From Gonocerus acuteangulatus (Eukaryota; Arthropoda; Insecta; Hemiptera; Coreidae), in NCBI GenBank assembly GCA_946811695.1, contig OX328123.1, positions 30,048,322 to 30,112,321 of the forward strand: a stretch of DNA of 64,000 nt, read 5' to 3'. Positions 42,582-54,126 of this stretch are shown piece by piece. A program made the translations under genes and the position numbers. Below the pieces are notes generated by a model that saw nothing but the letters and a program-made list of their open reading frames with translations, did no database searches and was not told the DNA's origin. How positions within the stretch are numbered: position 1 is the first letter of the stretch; each line of letters starts with the position of its first letter.

Positions 42582-43347
42582 GCTTGGGCACACAGGACGC
42601 GATCTGAATCGCGGCGGGCAGCGGTCTACGATAAGGGGGCATCAAATGAGACGCGATATCTTTGTGAGGAATATTAATTTTTTTTTAATTTAAATTTTAA
42701 CGTCCATTTATTATTAACTACGAATTTTAGGACGGGTTATCTATAGGTTACCACCCTTTTCTAGCCAGGATAGGGGTGATGCCTTTTCTTTTTTCGAAAG
42801 AAAAGCCACCACCCCTAGTGGGAATCGAACCCACGACCTTTGGCACGGAGTGTTAAGTGCTCATGCCTTAACCCTCATGGCCATCGGGTCTCCTATTAAT
42901 TTTTTTTTTTTTTTTTTTATTTTATTTTATTTGATTCTTGAGTTTTGCAACATTGGCAACAAACTCATACAATATTAATTTAAATAAAGAATATACATTT
43001 AACAAGTAAGAAGCTAATGACCTTGGCAGGCGGAGCAGCTATAATTAAGAAATAAATAAAAACAAGCAAGATAGAATTCATTTATTTTTTTATTAAAACA
43101 AAATAACCTCAAATCATGTAATTTTTAATAAATAATTCAGTTTCCTCTCTCATTTTATCGCGCAATAAATCTGTAATTTTTTACAACTGCATCGCCCTGC
43201 AAAGCGATAAAGACTAGCTCGCTGCTACAGATCGTCCTCTGTGTGACGGGTCTGATGCTAGACTGTGTAATACAAGAAAATTTCCCGCCACCCTCGGTCA
43301 GATATCGCTGCTCGCCGCGATATTGATCGCGTTCTGTGTGTCCAAGC
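42582..43347. mobile_element. TIR DNA transposon (non-autonomous) with nested SINE
   Basis: The ends GCTTGGGCACACAGGACGCG and (reverse-complemented) GCTTGGACACACAGAACGCG continue into ATCGCGGCG-GCAGCG, about 44 bp with few mismatches. TTTA occurs on both outer sides. No transposase is present. A tRNA-derived SINE sits inside. The superfamily is uncertain (PIF/Harbinger is possible). Confidence 0.7.
42665..42905 (-). mobile_element. tRNA-derived SINE nested in the TIR element
   Basis: Minus strand: head GGAGACCCGATGGCCATGAG with B box GGTTCGATTCC inside CGTGGGTTCGATTCCCACTA, then a body with GGTGGTAACCTATAGATAAC, and an AT-rich end (AATAAATGGACGTTAAAATT) before oligo(A). The GGTGG-AACCT-TAGATA block matches the tail of the 5S SINE. 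Confidence 0.72.
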
Positions 43348-43724
43348 CTTTAGGCATTAACAAAAATCTCAAAGTAATTTTTGATTTCTCTGGGATAATG
43401 GCATTAAAGTTGATAAGGTGTAAAACAAAACAAAAATAAGGTGAAAATTAGGGAACCATGCTGTCTTTAGGAAGCTCGAGTCTTTTTCTTCAGCAAGTAA
43501 ATTAAATTCCATGGAAGTAAAGACTTATAGATCGTTTCTAGCAAAAATATCTTCCAAATGCTTGTAAAACCGTCTGCAATTTCCTGAGAACGGTCATTCT
43601 CCATAAATCTACAGCCCTCCAGAATGAGAGATTATCTGCTGGAAACGCTAAACGGAGCCGCCGCTATCGATAGCGGTGACCTCGTTGCCAATTCGAAAGG
43701 GATCTTGATAGTTTTCGCATTGTC

Positions 43725-44042
43725 TTGTCCCGATTTGCATATACAGCTTCTTCACTTATCGAAGACGGAACTCCGGAGATCCCAAGGATAGATGGATTCT
43801 GTCAAGTTGGCGCTTCGTTTTCTCGCGAAGATTCCAATAGCTCTATTACATTAATATACACCGAGTCCTTCTTGAGCAAGGAATGCCTCAGGCAGATAAT
43901 GAACGATTACAAGCTGCAAACCCTTTTAGAGAAGTGTATAATTACTGGGGTTTGGAGAAGATATAAAAATGAATTTCTTCATTGCTTCAAGCTAATAGGC
44001 ACAATGTGGGACAAGGTCATTAAGAGAGGAGGCAACACTTAA
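43725..44042 (+). CDS. Unidentified open frame, possible exon or relic
   Basis: About 105 codons open, with no ATG before residue ~60. Balanced composition (ASFSREDSNSSITLIYTESF; LQTLLEKCIITGVWRRYKNE; FLHCFKLIGTMWDKVIKRGG) and GC higher than its surroundings. It ends with TAA at 44040-44042. It contains no motif that I can name. It could be a 3'-terminal exon or a fragment of a mobile-element ORF. Confidence 0.3.
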   Translation: MSRFAYTASSLIEDGTPEIPRIDGFCQVGASFSREDSNSSITLIYTESFLSKECLRQIMNDYKLQTLLEKCIITGVWRRYKNEFLHCFKLIGTMWDKVIKRGGNT

Positions 44043-44485
44043 TGCTTAATAATATGTGCGTATTTGTGTTAATAAGTGTCAATTACGCGTTTTGTTCAGT
44101 GTCGAAAGGAAGAAGCAAATAAAAATGGAAATTATGGACTTGAATGTTGCATGGAGAGGGACAAAAGCCGTTAATTGCTTTTGAAGTAGTGTTACTAGGG
44201 TTGGATTGAAGAGCGGACTTCATTGCAAACTTCACCCTCACAAAAATCACCCTTACAACGAAAACGATAGTTCATTTGCTGAATTAAAGAAAAGTCACAT
44301 TGTTTTTCCTCATAACATATGGCTCAGTGCATTCCGCTATATATATAAATATATTAAATATATCGAAAATCAATGGTATGGCACTTTTAACCTTTGAATA
44401 CTTAATATGGAGGGAGTATTATTTGATTCATGAATTGACATCCACTCTGGCCTCCGGAATACCATAACAAGGCTTTATCTCGACC

Positions 44486-44527
44486 GTCCCAAGTTTCGGC
44501 AAGCATTCCATCGCCATTTTAAGGTTA
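44486..44527 (-). repeat. Degenerate hammerhead/Penelope-end-like motif
   Basis: Minus strand: a GATGG...TTGCC hairpin followed by GAAAC and TTGGGACGG, the layout of stem II plus the GAAA core of a Penelope-type hammerhead, but the CTGANGA half is not intact. Confidence 0.35.
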
Positions 44528-44689
44528 GTTGTCTTGGATACGTTATTAGTAGGTTTAACGCTAAAAGGACCGCGAAGGGCGTTGCAGGGTTCGCCTAATT
44601 TACCATTTTACATTTTTTTTATGTAATAAATTTTAAAGTCAACTTAGAAATAACATACATTTTTCGTACGGGAGTGTCAGGCGGCACCG

Positions 44690-45200
44690 GTAACTCGGGC
44701 AAAATAAGAACAAGACGAATCTGAGCCGTCATCCGTAACTCTAACTCGGACAGAAGAAATACAAGACAAATCTGGGCCGTCAAACGTAATATAACTCGTG
44801 CAAGTGAAGTACAAGACAAATCTGGGCCGTCAACCGTAACTCGTGCAAGTGAAGTACAAGACAAATCTGGGCCGTCAACCGTAACTCGTGCAAGTGAAGT
44901 ACACGACGAATCTGAGTCGTCACCTGTAATTTGGGCAAAACAAGTACTTGGTGAATCTGAGTCGTCGATTGTAACTGGGGCGAAAGCAGTATCCGACGAA
45001 TCTGAGCCATCAACCGCAACTCATGTAAATCAAATATATGACGAACTTGAGCCGACAACAGTAACTCGAGCGAAGGAATTGCATATAGATTTTGGGCCGT
45101 CATCCGTAACTCGAGCAGAAGAAGTCCATGACAAACCTGAGCCGTCATCCGTCACTCGTCAAACACGGGACGAATTACAGTCTTCAAATGTACACGATGA
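44690..45200 (+). repeat. 45-bp minisatellite, open as a 15-residue repeat
   Basis: About nine units of 45 bp; two central units are identical. Read forward from ~44810 it is open to TAA at ~45226 and gives EVQDKSGPSTVTRAS and variants (AVSDESEPSTATHVN, EVHDKPEPSSVTRQT). Variation keeps V/I at position 2, acidic at 4-5, S/T at 9-12. The first two units carry 5-6-base insertions that break the frame. The reverse strand is also open (LRLTAQICLVLHLHE). It might be the repeat region of a secreted, Ser/Thr-rich protein, or a non-coding minisatellite. Confidence 0.6.
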
Positions 45201-45229
45201 CCCCCCGGGTTACGTAATATTTGTATAAA

Positions 45230-46190
45230 TGTCTATGCTGGAATTGGTTACTTATTAGGCAGGTAGATTCCCTAACTTCCGTTCTGCTTGCCACCCCTAC
45301 TCCTGTTCCCAAACTGTATGCGGTTATGGAGGCGTCATTTTGAAGCAGTACGTTACCCACAGTAAACTTCTCTTGCCATGCATTTGCCGTAGGCAATCCT
45401 TCCTGAAATCATGAATTACATTCAGGCAAGCGGCACATGTTGATTTGGAAATAGTAATTCCTTAATCTGTCTTTTCTACACAGAATCAGAATGAAGAGGT
45501 TCTTTAAGGGAAACTCCAAACTTTTGAGCAAAATGATTCTACTTTTTGAAGGAATTATGGAATATTTAACCCAATGCTAAAGAGAGCCAGTACATATTCT
45601 TCCTTGAACACAATTCCCGACACTGTTAATTTTTGAATATATATTCGCTAAGTGCCCGTCGATTATTAGCCCCGGACTCGCCGGTCCGTTAGATCCTCTA
45701 TTCGAAGCCCGAGGGGAGACTGCTAGTTAAATAACGAGTACTTGTTGCCTGTTGACCCTAACCTTTCACGACACGAATCGCCGCTTCCTTGTCTTCTGGC
45801 CACTTGCTCGGGAATCGCCATCTCGGACAAAGGTGAAGATTCCAATTCATCAGAGATCGGATCACGTTCACCGGGTCCTGGCTCAGGGAGCTAATAAATC
45901 TTGTAGGGACGGATTTCCCGGAGGTCGCGCTTCAGATCCATTCTTTACTTTTTTCTGCAATGCATGCATATATATATATATTTATATTTCACGTATGGGC
46001 CCCATGCACAATTAGCGTAGTGCTCACAAGTTGATTTCCTTCGTGCGCAGACTCAATCTGTCGAAATGAGTGAGTTCTTTTCCTGTCTCATAAGACCACA
46101 GTGCTCCATTCCTTTCTTTTAATATCACCAATCAAAAATGCGTTGTCTGAATAAGTCTCTATCTGAAATTTAGACGATACCTCCTGCGTT
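45230..46190. other. No gene assigned; GC-richer patch
   Basis: 45650-45960 is GC-rich with short open frames on both strands but no domain. A short (TA)n lies near 45967. Confidence 0.4.
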
Positions 46191-46192
46191 CA

Positions 46193-46310
46193 TTTTTTTT
46201 TTTTTTTTTTTTTTTTATTTTTCCACACACCATTTGACATTTTTTTTTAAACGGTGTATCAACAACTAGGCTGTTAGCGCTGGGCGATCTACAGATTCCA
46301 TACATTTACA
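46193..46310 (-). repeat. SINE 3' tail fragments with poly(A)
   Basis: Minus strand reads GGAATCTGTAGATCGCCCAG, CGCTAACAGCCTAGTTG, ATACACCGTTTAAAAAAAAA, a diverged copy of the tail shared by the 5S and tRNA SINEs. A second poly(T) at 46193-46216 may mark another truncated tail. Confidence 0.65.
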
Positions 46311-46977
46311 ATACCAACAGTACATGATCAGTCACCCTTTCACGTACTGGTCACGCCCGCCGTTTCTTAACTTCGGTGTTCAAGGAGATCCGGTGTATAC
46401 AACGTGTCTATGCCCGTTGACCATTTTATTAGTTCTACTTTTGCCTTTAATATATTTTCATAAAATTTCAAAATTTGCTTTTTTAGTCACAAATGATCCA
46501 TTTTCTAGATGTGCACTTAGAATTTCAATATATTTTTTTTAAAGAGTATTTCAGTGCATTCTATTTTATTCGTATTACTATGAGACCTGTTAGTTTATTG
46601 TACAGAAATAATTGGGCGTAATATTTTTCGAAATATTTTCCAATCTGATTCTTGAATTCTATTAATGTCAATTTTAATTTTAGTAAATATACTAGTGCAT
46701 TCACTCATCGATTTGTTTTTGTGCATACATTTATAAATACAACGGCTAAATTAACCATTCCCTGGTAAAGGATTCGTAAACGAAATTTCAATTGTGTCTA
46801 AATAGGTCGTCGTAATTTCGAAGGTTACCTTGTTTCAATCTCGGTGCCATAGTGCTTGCAATCCTCAAACAAACTTGAAAGCTCTGAATGGTCCGAATTG
46901 AATGAGATCACAATTCCCGACTTTAAGATGTTTAAGAATACATGAACTTGGCTACTGACAGCCCTCAATCACTTCCA
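46311..46977. other. No gene seen
   Basis: AT-rich, with a fortuitous open frame at 46324-46542. Confidence 0.4.
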
Positions 46978-47233
46978 CATATGGTCGATACAAATACAAA
47001 GTATCGAATGTGAAAAGTGGTTGGTACCTTATAGATGACTTTATATATATTTTATCCTATGATATATTTTAATTAGAATTAATGCACATTCGTTAGTTTG
47101 ATTATCTGTACTTGATAATTATTTTTCTTTAATTTTTTCCCATATAGTACATCAGTCCAAAAGCAACCAGAAAAATTGAAAATGAAAAATGCTTTTTTCA
47201 CATTCGATACTTTGTATTTGCATCGACGATATG
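46978..47233. mobile_element. Small inverted-repeat element (~256 bp)
   Basis: 46978-47020 (TGGTCGATACAAATACAAAG, TATCGAATGTGAAAA) is mirrored at 47193-47233 with few differences. No coding content. MITE-like. Confidence 0.7.
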
Positions 47234-48352
47234 AATAAAATCCTCATATAGTCCCAGACAAAATAAGTAACTATTAACAAGTTATTCCCAAAATATTTGA
47301 AGTAGCACAGGGAAATAGTGAATATCTCGTGATGTTTCCAAGTGACTATTTAAATCCCACGGAGCAGTAGGTTTTAGGATATCCTCGTCCTTCGACCTAG
47401 AGCGAGGATGGTATTTAACATTCTATGTTCTAATAAGGAAGAAAGCATTGCCAAATCATGATAAGCTGTGTTGCAGAGAATACAAAACACAACGTCTGCA
47501 GTCCTGGATGTTTGGTACAATCGATTATTTATAAGATTTGTGGGTTGGTTTTCTGTGGTGACTACGGTTAAGATGAAAATATTCCGATTGTTAACAGGAG
47601 GCTGAGAATAATCTGGTGCACGTTTTGACAAGTGGAGGTGGTTTTAACAGTTTTTCATCCTGAGTCGGTATGATGAACCTTTACCAGTGAAGAAACTCTA
47701 ATGGTAACAGTAATAAGCCTGCACTGGAACAACCCCCGATTTTTATGTAACTGTGTATATTTATTAAACACGTGAATATAATCGATACGTACTTTTTTAT
47801 ATCGGCCCAATCGCACGTTCAAGGAGTAGAACCACCCTTCCAAAGTACACCTCAAATATTCTAACCAGGAGAGTATACAGTGGTGGGGTAACCGATTTGG
47901 TCCATTTATTTTCTGGTGATTCTATATCGAAAATAGTCGATGAATGAATTGTTGAGAGATGGTAGTCCACACATAGATACTAGTCTACAGTTTCTACGAA
48001 ATACACATTTATACGAACACATATAATAGAAGAATAAACAGCGCATGATTTTTTGAGTTTTTAATTTTATATGTACAAACGAAGGCGAATAAACATTTGT
48101 TAGTTTTTTTTTAATATTATTTTTAGAGTGTATTGTTTTGATTTTTTAGTTGATTTTACATTTCGTGTAATTTACTTCATAAAGAATCTTATGATCTTTA
48201 ACATAAGTTTAAAAATTCTAATATTCGATAATATATAATTTTGAAGACAATAATTTAATCACATAAAGGCTTAATAACAGCTAATACAACCATAAATTTA
48301 ATAAATAAAATTCCAAACTTTATTTATCATCTGTGGCGTTAATATCCTAAAA
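47234..48352. other. No gene seen
   Basis: Short minus-strand frames at 47374-47855 have no domain. No repeats recognised. Confidence 0.4.
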
Positions 48353-48353
48353 G

Positions 48354-48391
<38 letters not shown>
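48354..48391 (+). repeat. Poly(A) tract
   Basis: 38 A, preceded by GGCGTTAATATCCTAAAAG, which faintly resembles the SINE tail GGCGCTAATGGCC; probably an old retroposon end. Confidence 0.8.
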
Positions 48392-48396
<5 letters not shown>

Positions 48397-49266
48397 TGAA
48401 TGCGGGCTTGGAAAATTCAAATAGATGAGTTAGAATTTTGATGATGAGATGATTAGCTATGTATATGTTACCCATGGAATAGAACATATGGGATTGTTCG
48501 CAAGGATAAGAGAACAATTCTTACGAATAAGCAAATCTAAACAGAACTATGCTCTCGCAAAAATTGGTGGCGTTACGGGATTACTCAGGGACCTTTTTAT
48601 TTTATTCTCGTGATTCGAGAGATAATGATGGATCGTAGGTTGCTAGGAGATGGTCTCTCAACATGGTCCTTTCTCCCTTCCGAGCCTTGGTATTTGCCTA
48701 GGGAGTTAGTGAATGTTCCGGAAATGACGGTATGCACCTAAGAATGCGATGAAAGTTTCAGGAACGGTCTACTAATATCTATTGTATATTTAGTAGGTCG
48801 CGGCGCAACAAGTTACTTCTATATTCATCAGTTAGTCGGTGATAGACGGACACAAAGCAAACTCATAGAAACAACTTTGAGAATCTTGCCGCAATTTGAG
48901 TAGAATTTCATAAAATGACTCCAGGAACGGCGGATATCTGTGTGTGTGTGTTTGTGTATAGTATCAACAAGGATCAAGGGCACGCTCTACTTCAAATTCC
49001 AACAAAACTCATAAACACATATTTCAAATGGGTGAAAGGACACGGTGGAAAGCCAGAAGTGACTTTGCACCGAAAGAAGCTAATATATCTATTGTATTCA
49101 GCAAACCATCTAAGACACACATGAAATACAGTGGGTCAAAAAATGATTCATACTTAATTTATTGGCCATGATTTTTTTCTATTAATTTTTTTTTAACGCA
49201 AAATATTATATAAGATAGTTATATCAGGGAGCATTTGACATTAATTTTAAAAGCGCTGAAATGTAA

Positions 49267-49268
<2 letters not shown>
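48392..49268. other. No gene seen
   Basis: Mixed-composition spacer; an open frame at 48915-49124 starts in a GTGTGTGT tract and has no domain. Confidence 0.4.
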
Positions 49269-49327
<59 letters not shown>

Positions 49328-49640
49328 CATGTGTCTGTCTGTTTGTCCGTTTGTCTGTTTGTTCCTTATACAAATCCACACCGTTTGACCGATTTTGACC
49401 AAACGTGGCACACAGGTAAGTCTTGACACGGGGAGAGTCATAGGCTAGGTTAAAATCGTCTATGGCTCACAGTTCTGAGATCAAGAGTTCGAAACAATGA
49501 ACCCAAATAGTTACAGATTTGCTTTATTAGATTAAAATAGTAATTATTCGGTTTCTAATTTATTTTTGCTTTTATTGATGCAGAAAGTAGGTGTAGCAGA
49601 GCACACCTGGTAACAGCTAGTACCTCATAAAATAAAGTTA
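49269..49640. repeat. (TA)n and adjoining dispersed repeat
   Basis: A (TA)27 tract at 49269-49322 is followed by TGTCTGTCTGTTTGTCCG, CAAATCCACACCGTTTGACCGATTTTGACC, a relative of 38490-38560. Ends ...CACACCTGGTAACAGCTAG. Confidence 0.65.
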
Positions 49641-50820
49641 GCATCAAAATTTGAAAATTTTATAAGAAAAACAATTATTCGTACACCTAATAAACGGGGG
49701 AAAAAATATTCTACTAAAACATTTTCAGTACTTGTGTTTTTAAATTACCTCGCAACACATTCACATACTTTTCAGTATTCAAATAACTATCAATTCCTGA
49801 AATTTTTTCAAAGCATGAGCGCTAGTAGGGGGCGCTTTGGAGGGCGGGAGGAACCGCGCTAAAATATAACTTTTTCCAGCAAAAATAGAAAGAAGTTTGG
49901 GAGGAAGAATTTAAATTCCTTACATTTCAAATGACACCAAGAATATGGATTATATTGAACCACGGTAAGATGACGCAGTTCCTGCGAGTCGGACTGCAAA
50001 CGATTTCACATTTTCCGGCATGTTGCACAGAATGTTTTAAAGTTATATTCTTCCTTATAAATCTTCGTTTTACTGAATAATATAATAGTTGATATGTTGT
50101 TGGGTTCTGAGAAGTTATCCGAAATAATGGATGATTTACAAGGAATGAGGAAGCCGGTGTCTTTGAAGTTATAAGAAATATTTTGCCCATTCCTTCGTTA
50201 TTCTCGCCTTCCTGTTTGTTAGCATATTTGAGAACACCTTACAAAGAAAATGCTCCAAAATATTCCTGAGCCAGGCATGTTTATTGCCACAACCATACCG
50301 TAGCTGGGATCTTCTACCTGTCAAGGGCAGCGGAGATAAAACCAGAAATGAGGTCAGAGTTTTCTCAAAGTGCTGTCATAAAGCCATTTTGCATTCGGCT
50401 GAAAGCAGTCCAAGCGGCGAGTAGCTTTGAAGGATTATCCTGGGAGACAGCCCTTGACCATCTGGATGTTACCTAAGTCCTAACTATTGTCCTTCAGGTA
50501 ACAAGCGTCAGACCGTGTTTTTACTTGGATATTGGATCCATAAACATCTCAAAGCAAAGAATATTCCTTTAAAATTGTTCTTGAAATAAATCTTGACATT
50601 GGAGACGAACGAAAGGTAAGAAAAATTAGCTAAAAATATGCCGCATAATATTGGTACATTGTTAATATACACTTTACACACTTGTGTCAAGTGTACATGA
50701 GTGTCACAGTCCTGGAAGAAATAAATTAATACGTATCAACTTCTATATAGAAAAGCGGGTTTTAACTCTAGAGATTTCTACAGTAATGTATCATCCAACA
50801 TACAAATGCCGTGTTAAAAA
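49641..50820. other. No gene; one repeat end
   Basis: 49830-50010 carries GGAGGAACCGCGCTAAAA (also 27036) and GATGACGCAGTTCCTGCGAG, the CAGGAACTGC terminus seen at 30790 and 41050. The rest is unassigned. Confidence 0.45.
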
Positions 50821-51410
50821 ATGGTTTCATTTTATTCCCGACGTCTAATACCTACAAAAAGTGTACCTGAAAAAAATAGGCACTTAATAATTATCGCCAC
50901 GTTTTTTTTTTTTTTTTTTTTGTTTTTTTTTGCACGATTTCGGAAGCGGGGATTCCCCGCCCGTTTTCGAAATATTTTAGAAAAAAATGCCAATATCCAA
51001 AACTCCTCTTGTCTGTTATTAAAATAATTTTCCCTAATACTTCCTTAACTCTAAATGAAACCAACATGTGAATATCTTAGATTCAAATGAATCGTTTCTA
51101 AACACTCAAACTGAAAATCAGTTCCAAGGGAAAACTAGTTGTATCAGTTTTTCTTTTAAATGGTTGCAGATATTGCTTTAAATTGTTTCATTCGTTTCGA
51201 TAAGTTAAAGCACCTGTAAAACTATAGAAAACCTGCAAGCATATAAGCGTAAGTGTTACGATTTATTTCGCCTGAATTTCTCTCCAAAAGCCATGTTCCG
51301 GTAGTTGGATTCTGCTGATTAACGAAATTTAACTTTCAAGTTAAACGAAAGATATTTGTACCAAATTTCATAAAATTTGACGATTTTTGAGCCTGTGAGA
51401 GAGTGAACAG

Positions 51411-51453
<43 letters not shown>

Positions 51454-51490
51454 AAACCACGTTATTTACGTGATCTATCAGTTCTGAAAC
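50821..51490. repeat. Dispersed repeat with (TA)n, copy B
   Basis: Counterpart of 31431-32160: CATGTTCCGGTAGTTGGATT, CTGATTAACGAAATTTAAC, ATTTGTACCAAATTTCATAA, then GAACAGACAAA and (TA)n at 51416-51450, then CACGTTATTTACGTGATCTA. The two copies are ~75 % alike by eye. Confidence 0.6.
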
Positions 51491-51869
51491 GTGAAATTTG
51501 AATATGTAAGAAATAGGTAAATATCTTTTTATCAACCGTCAAAACTAAATGAACCTAGCTTCAAAGCCAGAGGGGACTTCCTGGCTTAAACCTAGAATCA
51601 ATCTTCCTGTCTTAAACCTAGAATACTAACTGACATTAGGCATACACTGACGACTGTAACTGTACGTAAATTTTACGTCATTCACAAAACTCTGTAAAAC
51701 GTACTCAACGAGTTCACTGATCTCTTTTTTATTTTTGGTTACTATAAAATTTATTGAAAAAACCATTAAAAATCATTTAAAAAACAAAACAAATAAAACT
51801 ACCTATGTTATAAAAGTTGTTGATAAAATTAATCTGTAATTTAAAATAGCTTAATATGCCTCAAAAATA
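51491..51869. other. Spacer left of the Tc1/mariner element
   Basis: A 34-base near duplication (TTCCTG(G/T)CTTAAACCTAGAAT) lies near 51570-51620. No gene. Confidence 0.45.
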
Positions 51870-51871
51870 TA

Positions 51872-52165
51872 CAGGGTGTCCTTTTTAGATGGCCCGGCTG
51901 AATTTCTCTTGAACGGATAAGGTTATAATAAAACAAAAAAATACGTATTTCATAATTTTTAGTCTAGTTTAGGATTTTGACCATTTTTTAGAAAACAAAA
52001 ATTTTGGGGTACCCCAAACCCTATACAACTTTGAAATTTCAAATGGGATTCTATACTTTCCAATACATCATTTTAAAGGATTTTTTACACAAAAATCAAT
52101 GGCGCAATCAGACTTCAATTTGGTCAATTAATAACAAAGTTATGACACAAAGTTCGAAACAAAAT
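51872..52165 (+). repeat. Left TIR of the Tc1/mariner element
   Basis: About 290 bp, reverse-complementary to 53555-53848 with scattered substitutions (for example GGTACCCCAAACC against GGTTTGGGGTACCCC). Confidence 0.85.
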
Positions 52166-52462
52166 ACATTTTGATTGTTTCGGTACTAATTACTTTAAAC
52201 TGCTTTGCATTTCTTTTGTTACATGGGAAATAATTTGTAAATAAATAATTAACTTATTAGGTGTAATTCGTAATAAATGTTTCTTTTTAAGATGCAGAGA
52301 AGAAACAGAATAAGCCCCTTTATGTTCGGTGAAGGTAGAGCTGTTTACATTTACTGATATTGTTTATCCAAATGGTCTTAAGTAAGCGAACTTTAATTCC
52401 TGGAAATAGATAACTATTACAACAATGCCTACTTGCCTACATTCAGAATTAATCAGTTAGTC

Positions 52463-53373
52463 AAAATGAACCGAAGAATGCAGATTTCACGTGAGGAAAA
52501 AGTTTATATGTACCATTCTTTTATTGAAAGTGGTGGTATCGTGGTGGTGTGCAGCTGTGTTGTACTCCCAGAAATTTCCCGCTCGTCCTCAAGTGAGCCA
52601 CAAAACATTTATTCGTGTTGCTCTCAATATGAGGAGATTTGGATCAGTTGCTGATCAACCAAGATATCGGCAGCGCAATTTCGACGAGGAACTGGATATT
52701 TTATTGTATGTTATGGAAAATCCAAATTCTTTTCTCCAAAATACCGGAAGGGTTTTAGGTTTTTCAAAGAACAAAATTAGAGATGTACTACGGACTTATA
52801 ATTTCAAGCCTTATCGCTCTCATCTTGTCCAGGGGCTCTGGGACACTCATTACGACAGGTGTCTAACGTTCCTTGCACAAAGGTCGAGTTTGGTAGTTGA
52901 TGAAAACATGCTTCATTATATCCTATGGACTGACGAATCAAAATTCATTACTAACGGTATGTTAAATCGTTGGATTTTTCGAACGTGGCCACAGGAAAAT
53001 CCCAGAATCTCCTATGCTTGTCCTCACCAGGTGGTTCACAGTATCAACGTTTGGTGCGGACTTCTCGGATTTAAATTAATTGGTCCTTATTTCTACCATA
53101 ATTTAAATAATTTAAATGGAGCTCAGTTTCTAAATTTCTTGAGAGAACAATTGCGGGCTTTACTAGAAGATGCAGCATCGTCAAAGAATGATACTGCAGC
53201 CTGATGGGTGTCCCGCACACAATTCTCTGCAAGTGAGACATTACTTAAATCGGCACTACCGGGACCAGTGTATAGGACCTCACGGCCCCATCTGTTGGCC
53301 TCCTCGGTCGCCCGATCTAACTCCGTTAGACTTTTTTTTTGTGGGGACATTTGAAACATATCGTTTCTGCTAA
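52463..53373 (+). pseudogene. Tc1/mariner transposase (DD36D type), frameshifted
   Basis: This is a cut-and-paste transposase relic. It opens MNRRMQISREEKVYMYHSFI (helix-turn-helix start), shifts frame near 52540 to FPARPQVSHKTFIRVALNMR, then continues through NTGRVLGFSKNKIRDVLRTY to the first catalytic Asp in ILWTDESKFITNG and to VNVWCGLLG-like VHSINVWCG. A second frameshift near 53170-53200 leads to LQPDGCPAHN (second Asp) and WPPRSPDLTPLDF (third Asp), with 36 residues between the last two. The usual YLWG tail reads FFFVG. Two frameshifts and the altered end make it non-functional. The IGPHGPICWPPRSPDL layout is that of the insect DUF4817-associated family. Confidence 0.88.
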
Positions 53374-53554
53374 TCATAATCCTGCAACATCTCCTCAGTC
53401 CATCGCACTGAGCACCAACGAAGAGTGGCTAAGAAGAGCGAATCTTTGGATCTTCAAAGAAGGCAGGCAGTTTGAACATGAGATGTAGATTCACCAACCT
53501 CTGCAGGTACGATGGAATTTTTTTAGTATTAAAAACAGTTAACAAAATTTATTG

Positions 53555-53848
53555 TCCTTTTTTCGACCTTTATGCCATAACTTTTTTATTAATTGACCAA
53601 ATTGAAATCTGATTGCACCATTGATTTCGGTGTACAAAATCCTTTAAAATGATGTATTGGAAAGTATAGGATCCCATTTGAAATTTCAAAGTTGTATAAG
53701 GTTTGGGGTACCCCGAAATTTTTGTTTTCCAAAAAAAGGTCAAAATCCTAAATTAGACTAAAAATTATGAAATACGTATTTTTTTGTTTTATTATAACGT
53801 TATCCGTTCAAGAGAAATTCAGCCGGGCCATCTAAAAAGGACACCCTG
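53555..53848 (-). repeat. Right TIR of the Tc1/mariner element
   Basis: Mirror of the left TIR; ends ...GGACACCCTG before TA. Confidence 0.85.
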
Positions 53849-53945
53849 TATATATTTATACGCAAACAAAACAAAAAAAATACTAAATAATTATGAAAAA
53901 TTCAAACAAATTTTTTTGGGTAGGATCGACAAATTTCCCTATATA

Positions 53946-54126
53946 TCACGCAATAGCTTCTACCGCTTTTATATGACAGTCAAATTCTTCTCCTAATTCT
54001 CCTTCATTTGGAACCAAGTCAAAGTCTTCATCAAAATTGTCATCCTCTACCTCGATATCATCATCCACGGCATTTGAATCCTCTTCATCGAGTTCCACCA
54101 TTAATTTCAGAATCTCATCCGGATAC
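53946..54126 (-). CDS. Possible terminal exon, acidic
   Basis: On the minus strand a TATACAG acceptor at 54127-54128 precedes an open frame of ~60 codons ending TGA at 53946. It encodes YPDEILKLMVELDEEDSNAV, then a very acidic stretch (DDDIEVEDDNFDEDFD) and LGEEFDCHIKAVEAIA. The frame has balanced third positions unlike the flanks. It could be the last exon of a host gene or a transposase N-terminal exon; no family recognised. Confidence 0.35.

Larger units (their letters stand above)
51870..53850 (+). mobile_element. Tc1/mariner-superfamily transposon, 1977 bp, TA target site
   Basis: CAGGGTGTCCTTTTTAGATG starts at 51872 and its mirror ends at 53848, with TA on each side. The inverted repeats extend ~290 bp (to ~52160 and from ~53560) with few differences, through GGGGTACCCCAAACC and CAATTTGGTCAATTAATAAC. 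Between them lies one transposase gene broken by frameshifts. Long TIRs with an insect-type DD36D transposase suit the IS630-Tc1-mariner group with a DUF4817-type N-terminus. Confidence 0.9.

Noticed and set aside
44690..45200. CRISPR array
   Set aside because: Repeats are contiguous 45-bp units without spacers, in a eukaryotic context.
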